27,514 nucleotides of DNA. Origin: Streptomyces albidoflavus (lineage in GTDB: Bacteria > Actinomycetota > Actinomycetes > Streptomycetales > Streptomycetaceae). Shown in pieces: positions 1-7,890 of the stretch. The position numbers and the translations under genes are program-made. Each line of letters starts with the position of its first letter. The stretch's first letter is position 1. Below the pieces are notes generated by a model. That model worked only from the letters and a program-made list of their open reading frames with translations, made no database searches and was not told the DNA's origin. Location: the NCBI RefSeq assembly GCF_000719955.1, contig NZ_JOII01000050.1, forward strand, positions 1 to 27,514, given 5' to 3'.

Positions 1-300
1 GAACCTCAACCAGCCAGGAACCTGGCCGGTCGGGGTATCAACATATCTGGCGTTGACTTTTAGCACGCTGTTGAGTTCTCAAGGAACGGACGCTTCCTTC
101 GTACTCACCCTCTCGGGCTTTCCTCCGGGCGCTTCCCTTCGGTATTTCGTGTTACCGACTCTATCAGACTCTTTCGCGTCCGATTTCCTCGGCGCCTTTC
201 CGGTTCCAGCTCCACGTTTCCGCTTCGCTTTCCCTTTCCGGCAGTTCCGACGTTATCAGAGACTCTGAGTCGGAATTCCACCCGCCCCGGTCCGCGTGGG
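1..300 (-). promoter_or_regulatory. Leader and promoter region of an rRNA operon (16S gene lies outside the window)
   Basis: Read on the minus strand, this region holds the conserved actinobacterial rRNA leader. A boxA-like block (TTGAGAACTCAACAG, complement of 67-81) is followed by the conserved TCAACGCCAGATATGTTGA segment (about 37-55), which normally lies just upstream of mature 16S rRNA and takes part in antitermination and processing. A nearly perfect 10-bp stem (9-18 with 21-30) follows. Two CTGATAnnGTCGG elements, with -10-like hexamers TAGAGT (158-163) and TAACGT (250-255), look like tandem rRNA promoters; good -35 boxes are not obvious. Transcription would run leftwards out of the window. 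The identification rests on recall of the conserved leader, since no mature rRNA is present. Confidence 0.8.
158..163 (-). promoter_or_regulatory. Candidate -10 box of an rRNA promoter
   Basis: TAGAGT on the minus strand fits the Streptomyces TAGRRT -10 pattern and sits in the context CTGATAGAGTCGG. A similar context recurs 92 bp upstream at 250-255 (CTGATAACGTCGG), which suggests tandem promoters. No convincing TTGAC -35 is seen at 17-18 bp. Confidence 0.4.
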
Positions 301-350
301 CACACAGAGGTGCGCCGTGCTTCCCGCTGGGGTGGAGACGTAAACGTACT

Positions 351-391
351 GGAGCGGGGCTCCCCGATGCAAATCCGGGGAGCCCCGCTCC
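351..391 (-). terminator. Terminator of rnj, ahead of the rRNA promoters
   Basis: A perfect 16-bp inverted repeat (351-366 with 376-391) with a 9-nt loop lies 20 bp beyond the rnj stop codon. No long U tract follows, as is usual for Streptomyces terminators. It would keep rnj transcription out of the rRNA operon, which is read in the same direction just downstream. Confidence 0.85.
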
Positions 392-411
392 GTGGTGCGC
401 CGGCCGGCGGC

Positions 412-2097
412 TCAGACCTCGACGACGACCGGAAGGATCATCGGGCGCCGGCGGTAGTGGTCGGAGACCCACTTGCCGAGGGTGCGGCGCACCAGCTGCT
501 GGAGCTGGTGCGGCTCGACCACGCCGTCCTGGGCCGACTTCTCCAGAACCTCCTGGATACGGGGGACGACGTCGGCGAAGCGCGCGTCGTCGATACCCGA
601 ACCGCGGGCCTGGATGTGCGGGCCGCCGGTGATCTTGCCGGTGCTGGAGTCCACCACCACGAAGACCGAGATGATGCCCTCGTCGCCGAGGATGCGGCGG
701 TCCTTGAGCGAGGTCTCGGTGACGTCGCCGACGGAGAGCCCGTCCACGTAGACGTAGCCCGCCTGGACCTTGCCGACGATCTTGGCGCGGCCGTCGACCA
801 GGTCGACGACGACGCCGTCCTCGGCGATGACGATGTTCTGCGGCGGGACGCCGGTGAGGACGCCCAGTTCGGCGTTGGCCCGCAGGTGGCGCCATTCGCC
901 GTGGACCGGCATCAGGTTCTTCGGCTTGCAGATGTTGTAGAAGTACAGCAGCTCGCCGGCCGAGGCGTGTCCGGAGACGTGGACCTTGGCGTTGCCCTTG
1001 TGGACGACGTTGGCGCCCCAGCGGGTCAGGCCGTTGATCACGCGGTAGACCGCGTTCTCGTTGCCCGGGATCAGCGAGGAGGCCAGGATCACCGTGTCGC
1101 CCTGGACGATGCGGATCTGGTGGTCCCGGTTGGCCATGCGGGAGAGCGCGGCCATCGGCTCGCCCTGCGAACCGGTGCAGACCAGCACGACCTCGTCGTC
1201 CGGCAGGTCGTCGAGCGCCTTGACGTCGACGACGAGGCCCGGCGGCACCTTCAGGTAACCGAGGTCGCGGGCGATGCCCATGTTGCGCACCATCGAGCGG
1301 CCGACGAAGGCGACCCGGCGGCCGTACTCGTGGGCGGCGTCCAGGATCTGCTGGATGCGGTGGACGTGGCTGGCGAAGCTCGCCACGATGATCCGCTTGT
1401 CCGCGTTGGCGAAGACGTTGCGCAGGACGTTGGAGATGTCGCGCTCGGGCGGCACGAAGCCGGGGACCTCGGCGTTGGTGGAGTCGGTCAGCAGGAGGTC
1501 GATGCCCTCCTCGCCGAGCTTCGCGAAGGTCGGCAGGTCGGTGAGCCGCCGGTCCATCGGGAGCTGGTCCATCTTGAAGTCGCCGGTGTGCACCGCCATG
1601 CCCGCGGGGGTGCGGATGGCGACGGCCAGGGCGTCCGGGATGGAGTGGTTGACCGCGATGAACTGGCAGTCGAAGGGGCCGACGCGCTCACGGTGGTCCT
1701 CCGCGACCTCCAGCGTGTACGGCCGGATGCGGTGCTCCTGGAGCTTCGCCTCGATCAGCGCGAGCGTGAGCTTCGAGCCGATCAGCGGGATGTCCGGCTT
1801 CTCGCGGAGCAGGTACGGGACGCCGCCGATGTGGTCCTCGTGGCCGTGCGTGAGGACGATGCCCTCGATGTCGTCGAGGCGGTTCCTGATCGAGGTGAAG
1901 TCGGGCAGGATCAGGTCGACGCCGGGCTGCTCCTCCTCGGGGAAGAGGACGCCGCAGTCGACGATCAGCAGCCGGCCGTCGTACTCGAAGACCGTCATGT
2001 TGCGGCCGATCTCGCCGAGGCCGCCGAGCGGTGTGACGCGCAGGCCGCCCTTCGGCAGCTTCGGCGGGGGGCCGAGTTCAGGGTGCGGATGACTCAA
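412..2097 (-). CDS. rnj: Ribonuclease J (metallo-beta-lactamase / beta-CASP RNase)
   Basis: RNase J, a cytoplasmic zinc-dependent nuclease with 5'-3' exonuclease and endonuclease activity in mRNA decay and rRNA maturation. The 561-residue length fits the family. The metallo-beta-lactamase signature HGHEDH is at residues 84-89, further ligand motifs are H151 (VNHSIPD), H170 (HTGDFK) and D205 (DSTN), the beta-CASP region includes SFASHVHRIQQI (240-251), and the RNase J motifs HVSGHA (373-378) and PVHGEWRH (398-405) follow. The start is TTG at 2097, preceded by AGGGAG at 6 bp; residues then read MSHPHPELGPP, the usual Streptomyces N-terminus. It follows dapA with a 103-bp gap that contains a strong hairpin. 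All catalytic motifs are intact. The downstream neighbour on the same strand is an rRNA operon leader. Confidence 0.97.
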   Translation of the reverse strand: MSHPHPELGPPPKLPKGGLRVTPLGGLGEIGRNMTVFEYDGRLLIVDCGVLFPEEEQPGVDLILPDFTSIRNRLDDIEGIVLTHGHEDHIGGVPYLLREKPDIPLIGSKLTLALIEAKLQEHRIRPYTLEVAEDHRERVGPFDCQFIAVNHSIPDALAVAIRTPAGMAVHTGDFKMDQLPMDRRLTDLPTFAKLGEEGIDLLLTDSTNAEVPGFVPPERDISNVLRNVFANADKRIIVASFASHVHRIQQILDAAHEYGRRVAFVGRSMVRNMGIARDLGYLKVPPGLVVDVKALDDLPDDEVVLVCTGSQGEPMAALSRMANRDHQIRIVQGDTVILASSLIPGNENAVYRVINGLTRWGANVVHKGNAKVHVSGHASAGELLYFYNICKPKNLMPVHGEWRHLRANAELGVLTGVPPQNIVIAEDGVVVDLVDGRAKIVGKVQAGYVYVDGLSVGDVTETSLKDRRILGDEGIISVFVVVDSSTGKITGGPHIQARGSGIDDARFADVVPRIQEVLEKSAQDGVVEPHQLQQLVRRTLGKWVSDHYRRRPMILPVVVEV

Positions 2098-2112
2098 AAG
2101 ATTCTCCCTACC

Positions 2113-2148
2113 ACCCGCGCCACGTACCGGACGGCACGTGGCGCGGGT
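2113..2148 (-). promoter_or_regulatory. Strong hairpin between dapA and rnj
   Basis: A perfect 13-bp inverted repeat (2113-2125 with 2136-2148) with a 10-nt loop lies between the dapA stop codon and the rnj Shine-Dalgarno sequence. It could terminate or attenuate dapA transcription, or it could be a processing or protective stem-loop in the rnj leader. Its right-hand end on the transcript is only 3 nt from the AGGGAG ribosome site (2104-2109), so folding could affect rnj translation. The role is inference. Confidence 0.6.
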
Positions 2149-2200
2149 GTCGTTCGTGCTGGTGAAGTTGTGTGGTGGTGCTCCGGCGTACCGGTCGCGC

Positions 2201-3124
2201 TTATGCAGTTGTGAAGTCTGTGGACTGGAGCTGTACCCCGCCCGCGGCCAGGTCGATCGTGAGCTGCACAGTTTCCTCCGCCGACAGCTCGACCAGCGGC
2301 AGGCGCAGCGAGCCGCCGGGCAGTCCGAGCCGGTCGAGGGCGGCCTTGGTGGTGATGACGCCCTGGGTGCGGAACATCCCGGTGAAGACCGGCAGGAGCC
2401 GCTGGTGGATCTCGGTGGCCTTCTGGACGTCGCCGCTCAGGTGCGCCTCCAGGAGGGCGCGCAGCTCGGGGGTGACCAGGTGGCCGACGACCGAGACGAA
2501 ACCGACCGCGCCCACCGAGAGCAGCGGGAGGTTCAGCATGTCGTCGCCGGAGTACCAGGCGAGGTCCGAGCGGGCGATGGCCCAGCTGGCGCGGCCGAGG
2601 TCGCCCTTGGCGTCCTTGTTGGCCACGATGCGCGGGTGCTCCCCGAGGCGCACCAGGGTCTCCGTGTTGATCGGGACACCGCTGCGGCCGGGGATGTCGT
2701 AGACCATGACCGGCAGGCCGGTGGAGTCCGCGATCGCCGTGAAGTGGCGGTACAGGCCCTCCTGCGGGGGCTTGTTGTAGTACGGCGTGACCGTCAGCAG
2801 GCCATGGGCTCCGGCCGCCTCGGCGGCGCGGGCCAGCTCGATGCTGTGGCGGGTGTCGTTGGTACCGACTCCGGCGACGATGTGGGCCCGGTCGCCGACC
2901 GCGTCGAGCACGGCCCGGATCAGCTCGGTTTTCTCCGCGTCACTGGTGGTCGGGGACTCGCCGGTGGTGCCGTTGAGGACCAGTCCGTCGTTGCCGGCGT
3001 CCACCAGGTGGGTGGCGAGGCGCTGGGCGCCGTCGATGTCGAGCGCGCCGTCCGCCGTCAGAGGCGTGACCATGGCGGTGAGGACCCTCCCGAAGGGGGT
3101 CTGCGGAGTGGAGGTCGGAGCCAT
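2201..3124 (-). CDS. dapA: 4-hydroxy-tetrahydrodipicolinate synthase
   Basis: DapA condenses pyruvate with aspartate semialdehyde, the first committed step of diaminopimelate and lysine synthesis, in the cytoplasm. It is a TIM-barrel aldolase of the DHDPS/NAL family. Visible motifs, counted from the ATG, are the TTGE pair (T53-T54), the tyrosine in VYDIPGR (Y142) and the Schiff-base lysine in NKDAKGD (K170). The length of 307 residues is typical. A GTG start three codons upstream (3133) is also open, but MAPTSTPQTPFGRV matches the family N-terminus as I know it, and neither start has a good Shine-Dalgarno. The TAGCGT box at 3132-3137 would place the transcript start on the ATG, which fits a leaderless message. 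rnj follows 103 bp downstream; dapB, a later step, lies in a separate operon in this window. Confidence 0.96.
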   Translation of the reverse strand: MAPTSTPQTPFGRVLTAMVTPLTADGALDIDGAQRLATHLVDAGNDGLVLNGTTGESPTTSDAEKTELIRAVLDAVGDRAHIVAGVGTNDTRHSIELARAAEAAGAHGLLTVTPYYNKPPQEGLYRHFTAIADSTGLPVMVYDIPGRSGVPINTETLVRLGEHPRIVANKDAKGDLGRASWAIARSDLAWYSGDDMLNLPLLSVGAVGFVSVVGHLVTPELRALLEAHLSGDVQKATEIHQRLLPVFTGMFRTQGVITTKAALDRLGLPGGSLRLPLVELSAEETVQLTIDLAAGGVQLQSTDFTTA

Positions 3125-3131
3125 GGGTAAC

Positions 3132-3161
3132 ACGCTACTCGCTACACGGCGTGCGGTCCCC
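3132..3161 (-). promoter_or_regulatory. Candidate dapA promoter giving a leaderless transcript
   Basis: TAGCGT (3132-3137) resembles a -10 box and lies 7 nt before the ATG at 3124. An 18-bp spacer separates it from GGGGAC (3156-3161), a weak -35. No Shine-Dalgarno precedes either possible start codon, which supports a message that begins at or next to the start codon. Confidence 0.35.
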
Positions 3162-3231
3162 CTCAGGGCGATGTGACGAGCGTCGTCGGCGTGCCCCGTG
3201 GGGCGGACGAACGGCGCAAGGGCAGACAGAA

Positions 3232-3275
3232 GGGTCCGGCACTGCCTGCTCGGGGGTTCAAGCAGTACCGGACCC
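3232..3275 (-). terminator. Likely terminator between thyX and dapA
   Basis: A 14-bp inverted repeat with one mismatch (3232-3245 with 3262-3275) encloses a 16-nt loop. It lies 82 bp past the thyX stop codon and upstream of the candidate dapA promoter, so it probably ends the thyX transcript. It may be partial, letting some transcription into dapA. Confidence 0.55.
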
Positions 3276-3357
3276 GTTTCATCAGGCTAGATGAACTTTC
3301 TGAAAAGCCGCAATACGGACACCGCGGATGGCTGGCCCGGCGGACGCCGCCGCGGCC

Positions 3358-4098
3358 TCAGGGGCCGACGCGGCCGTTCTTGTTGAAGGCGGCGTACGTC
3401 AGCGGCATCAGCCCGGCCCAGTGGGCCTCCATCTCCTGGCCGACCATCTCGATCTCGCGCTGTGGGAACGAGGGGACCGTCGCCAGCTCGTGCTGGGTGC
3501 GCAGGCTGAGGAAGTTCATCAGCGACCGGGCGTTGCACGTCGCGTACATCGAGGAGTACAGGCCGACCGGCAGCGCCGCCCGGGCCACCTCGCGGGCGAC
3601 GCCGCCCGCCAGCATCTCCTGGTACGCCTCGTACGCCTGGGTGTAGGTCTTCTCCAGGGTGCGGGCGGTCAGCTCGCGCTGCTCCTCGCTGCCCTCGACG
3701 AACTCGTACTTTCCGGGCCGGCCCTGCTGGACGAGTTTGCGGTCGGCGCCGGGGACGTAGAAGACAGGCTGGAGCTCCCGGTAGCGACCGGACTCCTCGT
3801 TGTACGACCACCCCACGCGGTGCCGCATGAACTCGCGGAAGACGAAGATGGGAGCACTGATGAAGAACGTCATCGAGTTGTGCTCGAAGGGGCTGCCGTG
3901 GCGGTCCCGCATCAGATAGTTGATCAGACCCCGGGAACGCTCCGGGTCCTTGCTCAGCTCGTCCAGGGACTGCTCACCGGCGGTGGAGACGCGGGCGGCC
4001 CACAGCACGTCCGTGTCGCTCGCGCTGTGCTTGACCAGTTGCACCGTGACGTCGCTGCGGAAACTGGGCTTGAGGTCTGGAGCAGGGGTGTCGCTCAC
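3358..4098 (-). CDS. thyX: FAD-dependent thymidylate synthase ThyX
   Basis: ThyX methylates dUMP to dTMP using methylenetetrahydrofolate, FAD and NADPH, and replaces ThyA in many actinobacteria. The protein is 246 residues from the GTG at 4098, which has AAGGA 7 bp upstream; the frame is open further upstream but without a better site. The family signature is present as RHRVGWSYNEESGRY. It is RHR followed by eight residues and then Ser, one more than the canonical RHR(X)7S; I believe this is shared by Streptomyces ThyX proteins, but cannot check. Conserved C-terminal residues include SLRTQHELATVPSFPQRE. It is divergent from a small membrane protein gene (4311) and leads toward dapA and rnj on the same strand. 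Confidence 0.95.
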   Translation of the reverse strand: MSDTPAPDLKPSFRSDVTVQLVKHSASDTDVLWAARVSTAGEQSLDELSKDPERSRGLINYLMRDRHGSPFEHNSMTFFISAPIFVFREFMRHRVGWSYNEESGRYRELQPVFYVPGADRKLVQQGRPGKYEFVEGSEEQRELTARTLEKTYTQAYEAYQEMLAGGVAREVARAALPVGLYSSMYATCNARSLMNFLSLRTQHELATVPSFPQREIEMVGQEMEAHWAGLMPLTYAAFNKNGRVGP

Positions 4099-4310
4099 CT
4101 GCGGGTCCTTCCATGGGGGTGTCGCTCGGGCGGCGCCCACTCTACGACCCGGCACCGACAATCGGCCGTTCGGAGTCCTGCGCCGACAATCTTCAGCGAA
4201 TTCGGCGATAAGGGGCACCGATCCGGGCCGCCGATCGTCTTACCTTGCAGAGACGTACTTCACGTCCCACCCCCACGACCGCACACGATCTCCGAGGAGA
4301 AGCGCCTTAC

Positions 4311-4550
4311 ATGTTCCGTCGGCGAGAGCCCGTTCCGTTCGCCTTCATCGCCGAGGCTGAGAAGTTCCGCAGCAATGTCACACCGCCGCCCAGGGAGCGT
4401 GCCTCCAAGGGCCAGCGGGTCGGCAGCACCCTGATGGGGCTGACCGTGGTGGCCGGGCTGGTCGGTGCCCTGCTGATCGGCATGCCCGCCCTGTCCCCCG
4501 AGCAGTCGACCGTCCAGCACCAGAAGTCCGAGGCATCCGAGGGTCGCTGA
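4311..4550 (+). CDS. Small single-span membrane protein, function unknown
   Basis: I do not recognise a family. The 79-residue product starts MFRRREPVPFAFIAEAEKF, has a charged middle part (PPPRERASKG), one hydrophobic segment at about residues 42-62 (LMGLTVVAGLVGALLIGMP) and a short polar tail ending SEASEGR. With a basic N-terminal half it probably sits with its N-terminus inside. The ATG at 4311 was chosen because AGGAG lies 11 bp upstream and because the frame upstream reads as non-coding sequence. It is divergent from thyX, with about 210 bp between the two starts; I see no convincing promoter in that space. A PH-like membrane protein gene follows 92 bp later on the same strand. Confidence 0.75.
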   Translation: MFRRREPVPFAFIAEAEKFRSNVTPPPRERASKGQRVGSTLMGLTVVAGLVGALLIGMPALSPEQSTVQHQKSEASEGR

Positions 4551-4642
4551 GCCGACCCGGGGACCCTGGAGTGGTCGGGGTGCGGCACTCTCGGTAGCCT
4601 CACCGGGCACCACCCCCCAGCGTGCTTGAGTGAGGACCAGCC

Positions 4643-5206
4643 GTGCCCCTTGCCTTCCTGACGGCCGACCGTGCATTCGACGAGGCCGCGGACGACGCCC
4701 CGCTCCCCTACGACGACCGGGACCAGTGGCGGCGGCCGTACCGCCCCGGCCCCTGGCGGGTCGGGGCGGCGGCGATACTGCTGCTGCTGGCGTCGTTCGT
4801 CCTCGTCAGCGCCGTGATCATCGCGGCCGCCGGGGGGATGTCCGGGGCGGCGGTGACCGGCGCCCTGGGGCTCGCCGTGGTCGCCTCCGCCCTGCGTCTG
4901 CTGCGCATGGGCGTCTGGGTCAACGCCACCGGCCTGCGCCACGTCCGCTTCTTCCTCACCCGGACGACGCCCTGGAACCGGGTGCGGGCGGTCCGCACCG
5001 CGCAGCGCCCGGTGAAGTGGCTGGCGCTCCCCCGCACGGTGCAGGGGCAGGCCCTGGAACTGGTCGTCCGGGAGGGCGCCGCCGAGCCGGCCGTCCTGCT
5101 CACCGACCACAACGCGGACTTCCTCTCCCGCACGGAGGCGTTCGACCGCGCCGCCGACACCGTGGAGGTCTGGGCGTACGAGTACGCGCCCGCCGCACGC
5201 GGCTGA
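4643..5206 (+). CDS. Two-span membrane protein with a bacterial PH-like domain
   Basis: The 187-residue product has an acidic, tyrosine-rich N-terminus (DEAADDAPLPYDDRDQW), two adjacent membrane segments at about residues 40-63 and 67-88, and then a soluble part beginning GVWVNATGLRHVRFF. That pattern of a membrane hairpin followed by a beta-rich domain with a G(L/I)xxRxxxxxxxxPWxxV core is typical of bacterial PH (bPH6-like) proteins; the family call is from memory. The substrate or partner is unknown. The GTG start at 4643 has GAGGA 7 bp upstream. A TAGCCT box at 4595-4600 could be its own -10. The gene is convergent with the TPR gene and shares a strong terminator with it. Confidence 0.85.
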   Translation: MPLAFLTADRAFDEAADDAPLPYDDRDQWRRPYRPGPWRVGAAAILLLLASFVLVSAVIIAAAGGMSGAAVTGALGLAVVASALRLLRMGVWVNATGLRHVRFFLTRTTPWNRVRAVRTAQRPVKWLALPRTVQGQALELVVREGAAEPAVLLTDHNADFLSRTEAFDRAADTVEVWAYEYAPAARG

Positions 5207-5216
5207 GGAGAGCAGG

Positions 5217-5254
5217 CGAAGGGCCCCGGAGGACCGTTCCTCCGGGGCCCTTCG
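5217..5254. terminator. Bidirectional terminator between convergent genes
   Basis: A perfect 17-bp inverted repeat (5217-5233 with 5238-5254) with a 4-nt loop CCGT lies between the stop codons of the PH-like gene (plus) and the TPR gene (minus). It begins 10 bp after one stop and ends 7 bp before the other, so it can serve both transcripts. Confidence 0.92.
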
Positions 5255-5261
5255 CGTGTGC

Positions 5262-5720
5262 TCAGCCCTGTTCGGGGACCGGGCGGCCGGCGTGCAGGGC
5301 GATGGCGCGCTGCATCGCCTTACGGGCCCGGGGGGTGTCCCGGGCGTCGTGGTAGGCGACGGCCAGCCGGAACCAGCAGCGCCAGTCGTCCGGGTGGTCC
5401 TCGGTCTCGGCACGGCGGCGGGCGAAGACCGCGTCGGCGGAGGCCCGGTCGACGCGGCCGCTCGGGGTGCGGACCAGTTCGTCCACGGGGAGACCGCCCT
5501 CGGCCTCCAGCTCGGCGGCGAGCCGGTTGGCCCGCTGGACGAACTGGGTGTTCTTCCAGAGGAACCAGACGCCGATCACCGGAAGCACCAGCACGGCCAC
5601 GCCGAAGACGACGGTCAGCGGGGTGCCGTGCCGGATGAGCAGCACGCCGCGGCTGCCGACCAGGACGAAGTAGACGACCAGGACGAGGGCCGTGACGAGA
5701 TAGGTGATCTTTGCGCGCAT
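5262..5720 (-). CDS. Membrane-anchored TPR-type protein, function unknown
   Basis: The 152-residue product has two membrane segments near the N-terminus (about residues 5-24 and 35-55: ITYLVTALVLVVYFVLVGS and LTVVFGVAVLVLPVIGVWFLW), then a helical soluble part. The end, DDWRCWFRLAVAYHDARDTPRARKAMQRAIAL, has the spacing of one tetratricopeptide repeat pair. The role is unknown; TPRs usually mediate protein binding. The ATG at 5720 has no clear Shine-Dalgarno and lies 13 bp after the dapB stop, so translation is probably coupled to dapB. It is the last gene of the rpsO-pnp-peptidase-dapB cluster, ending at the shared terminator. Confidence 0.85.
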   Translation of the reverse strand: MRAKITYLVTALVLVVYFVLVGSRGVLLIRHGTPLTVVFGVAVLVLPVIGVWFLWKNTQFVQRANRLAAELEAEGGLPVDELVRTPSGRVDRASADAVFARRRAETEDHPDDWRCWFRLAVAYHDARDTPRARKAMQRAIALHAGRPVPEQG

Positions 5721-5733
5721 GGGGTCAGCCCGG

Positions 5734-6513
<780 letters not shown>

Positions 6514-7890
6514 TCAGGCGACCACGTCGTGCAGGCGCGCGGCCTGCTTGTCCTTGAGCGGCCCGATGACGGAGAGCGAGGGCCGCTGTCCCAGGATGTC
6601 GCGGGCGACCTCGCGGACCTCGTCCGGGGTGACCGCCGAGATCTTCGCGAGCATGTCGTCGACCGACATCTGCTCGCCCCAGCACAGCTCGCTCTTGCCG
6701 ATGCGGTTCATCAGGGCGCCGGTGTCCTCCAGGCCCAGGACGGTCGATCCGGCGAGCTGGCCGATGGCGCGGCTCACCTCGTCGTCGCTGAGGCCGCCGC
6801 CGGCGACCGCGTCGAGTTCGTCGCGGCAGATCCGCAGCACGTCGTCGACCTGGCTGGGCCGGCAGCCCGCGTACACGCCGAAGAGGCCGCAGTCGGCGAA
6901 GCCCGAGGTGTACGAGTACACGCTGTAGGCCAGGCCCCGCTTCTCGCGGACCTCCTGGAAGAGGCGGGAGGACATGCCGCCGCCGAGGGCCGCGTTGAGC
7001 ACGCTCATCGCCCAGCGGCGGTCGTCGGTGCGGGCGAGGCCGGGCATGCCGAGGATGACGTGGGCCTGCTCGGTGCGGCGGTTGACCACCTCGACCTTGC
7101 CGTTGGCGCGCAGGGTGCGGCTGCCGGCGCGCGGCGCGGTCGGCTCCGCGTCGGTGCGCTCCAGGGCTCCGGCGCGGTCGAAGGCGGCGCGGACCTGGCG
7201 GACGACTCGGGCGTGGTCGACGTTGCCGGCGGCGGCGACGACCAGGCGGGTCGGGTCGTAGTGCCGCTTGTAGAAGCGGGCGATCTGGTCGCGGCCGAGG
7301 GCGTTGATGGTGTCGACGGTGCCGAGGACGGGGCGGCCCAGCGGGGTGTCGCCCAGCATGGTGTGGGCGAACAGGTCGTGGACGCAGTCGCCCGGGTCGT
7401 CCTCGGTCATCGCGATCTCCTCGAGGATGACGCCGCGCTCGGCGTCGACGTCCTCGGGGGCGATCAGGGAGCCGGTGAGCATGTCGCAGACCACGTCGAT
7501 GGCGAGCGGCAGATCGGTGTCGAGCACCCGCGCGTAGTAGCAGGTGTACTCCTTCGCCGTGAAGGCGTTCATCTCGCCGCCGACCGCGTCGACGGCGGCG
7601 GAGATGTCGAGGGCGCTGCGCTTGGCGGTGCCCTTGAAGAGGAGGTGCTCGAGGTAGTGGGTGGCGCCGTTGAGCGTCGGGGTCTCGTCGCGGGAGCCGA
7701 CGTTGACCCAGATGCCGAAGGTGGCGGAGCGGACGGAGGGCAGGGTCTCGGTGACCACGCGCAGCCCGCCCGGGAGGGTGGTGCGGCGGACGGTACCGAT
7801 GCCGTCCTTGCCCTTGAGCAGCGTTTGGGTACGGGCGACGGCCCGCGCCGGGGTGGCGCGGGCCGTCGTCCGGGAGGTGCGGGACGTCAC
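6514..7890 (-). CDS. M16 family zinc metallopeptidase (processing-peptidase-like)
   Basis: A 458-residue member of the M16 (pitrilysin/insulinase, mitochondrial processing peptidase beta-like) family. The inverted zinc motif HxxEH is HYLEH at residues 78-82, with the downstream glutamate in the ERGVILEEI segment. Two M16 halves are visible: the catalytic N-terminal half and a C-terminal half with [19 protein letters not shown], the usual RGLAY motif. The N-terminus is basic with no signal peptide, so it acts in the cytoplasm; the substrate is unknown. The GTG start at 7890 overlaps the pnp stop (GTGA) and has no strong Shine-Dalgarno, which implies translational coupling. The pnp-M16 pairing is conserved in many bacteria and suggests a shared role in RNA or protein turnover, though this is unproven. 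Confidence 0.95.
   Translation of the reverse strand: MTSRTSRTTARATPARAVARTQTLLKGKDGIGTVRRTTLPGGLRVVTETLPSVRSATFGIWVNVGSRDETPTLNGATHYLEHLLFKGTAKRSALDISAAVDAVGGEMNAFTAKEYTCYYARVLDTDLPLAIDVVCDMLTGSLIAPEDVDAERGVILEEIAMTEDDPGDCVHDLFAHTMLGDTPLGRPVLGTVDTINALGRDQIARFYKRHYDPTRLVVAAAGNVDHARVVRQVRAAFDRAGALERTDAEPTAPRAGSRTLRANGKVEVVNRRTEQAHVILGMPGLARTDDRRWAMSVLNAALGGGMSSRLFQEVREKRGLAYSVYSYTSGFADCGLFGVYAGCRPSQVDDVLRICRDELDAVAGGGLSDDEVSRAIGQLAGSTVLGLEDTGALMNRIGKSELCWGEQMSVDDMLAKISAVTPDEVREVARDILGQRPSLSVIGPLKDKQAARLHDVVA

Noticed and set aside
310..2214. Long plus-strand open frame opposite rnj
   Set aside because: It is the antisense shadow of rnj, produced by GC-rich third codon positions. The translation is Val/Asp/Arg-rich with no family motif, while the minus strand has a complete RNase J.
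3232..3275. Hairpin with GGGTTCAAG in its loop, resembling a tRNA T-arm
   Set aside because: There is no acceptor, D or anticodon arm, and the 14-bp stem is too long for a T-arm. A terminator explains it better.
4099..4218. N-terminal extension of ThyX by 40 residues
   Set aside because: The extension is Arg/Pro-rich, unlike the family, and AAGGA points to the GTG at 4098.
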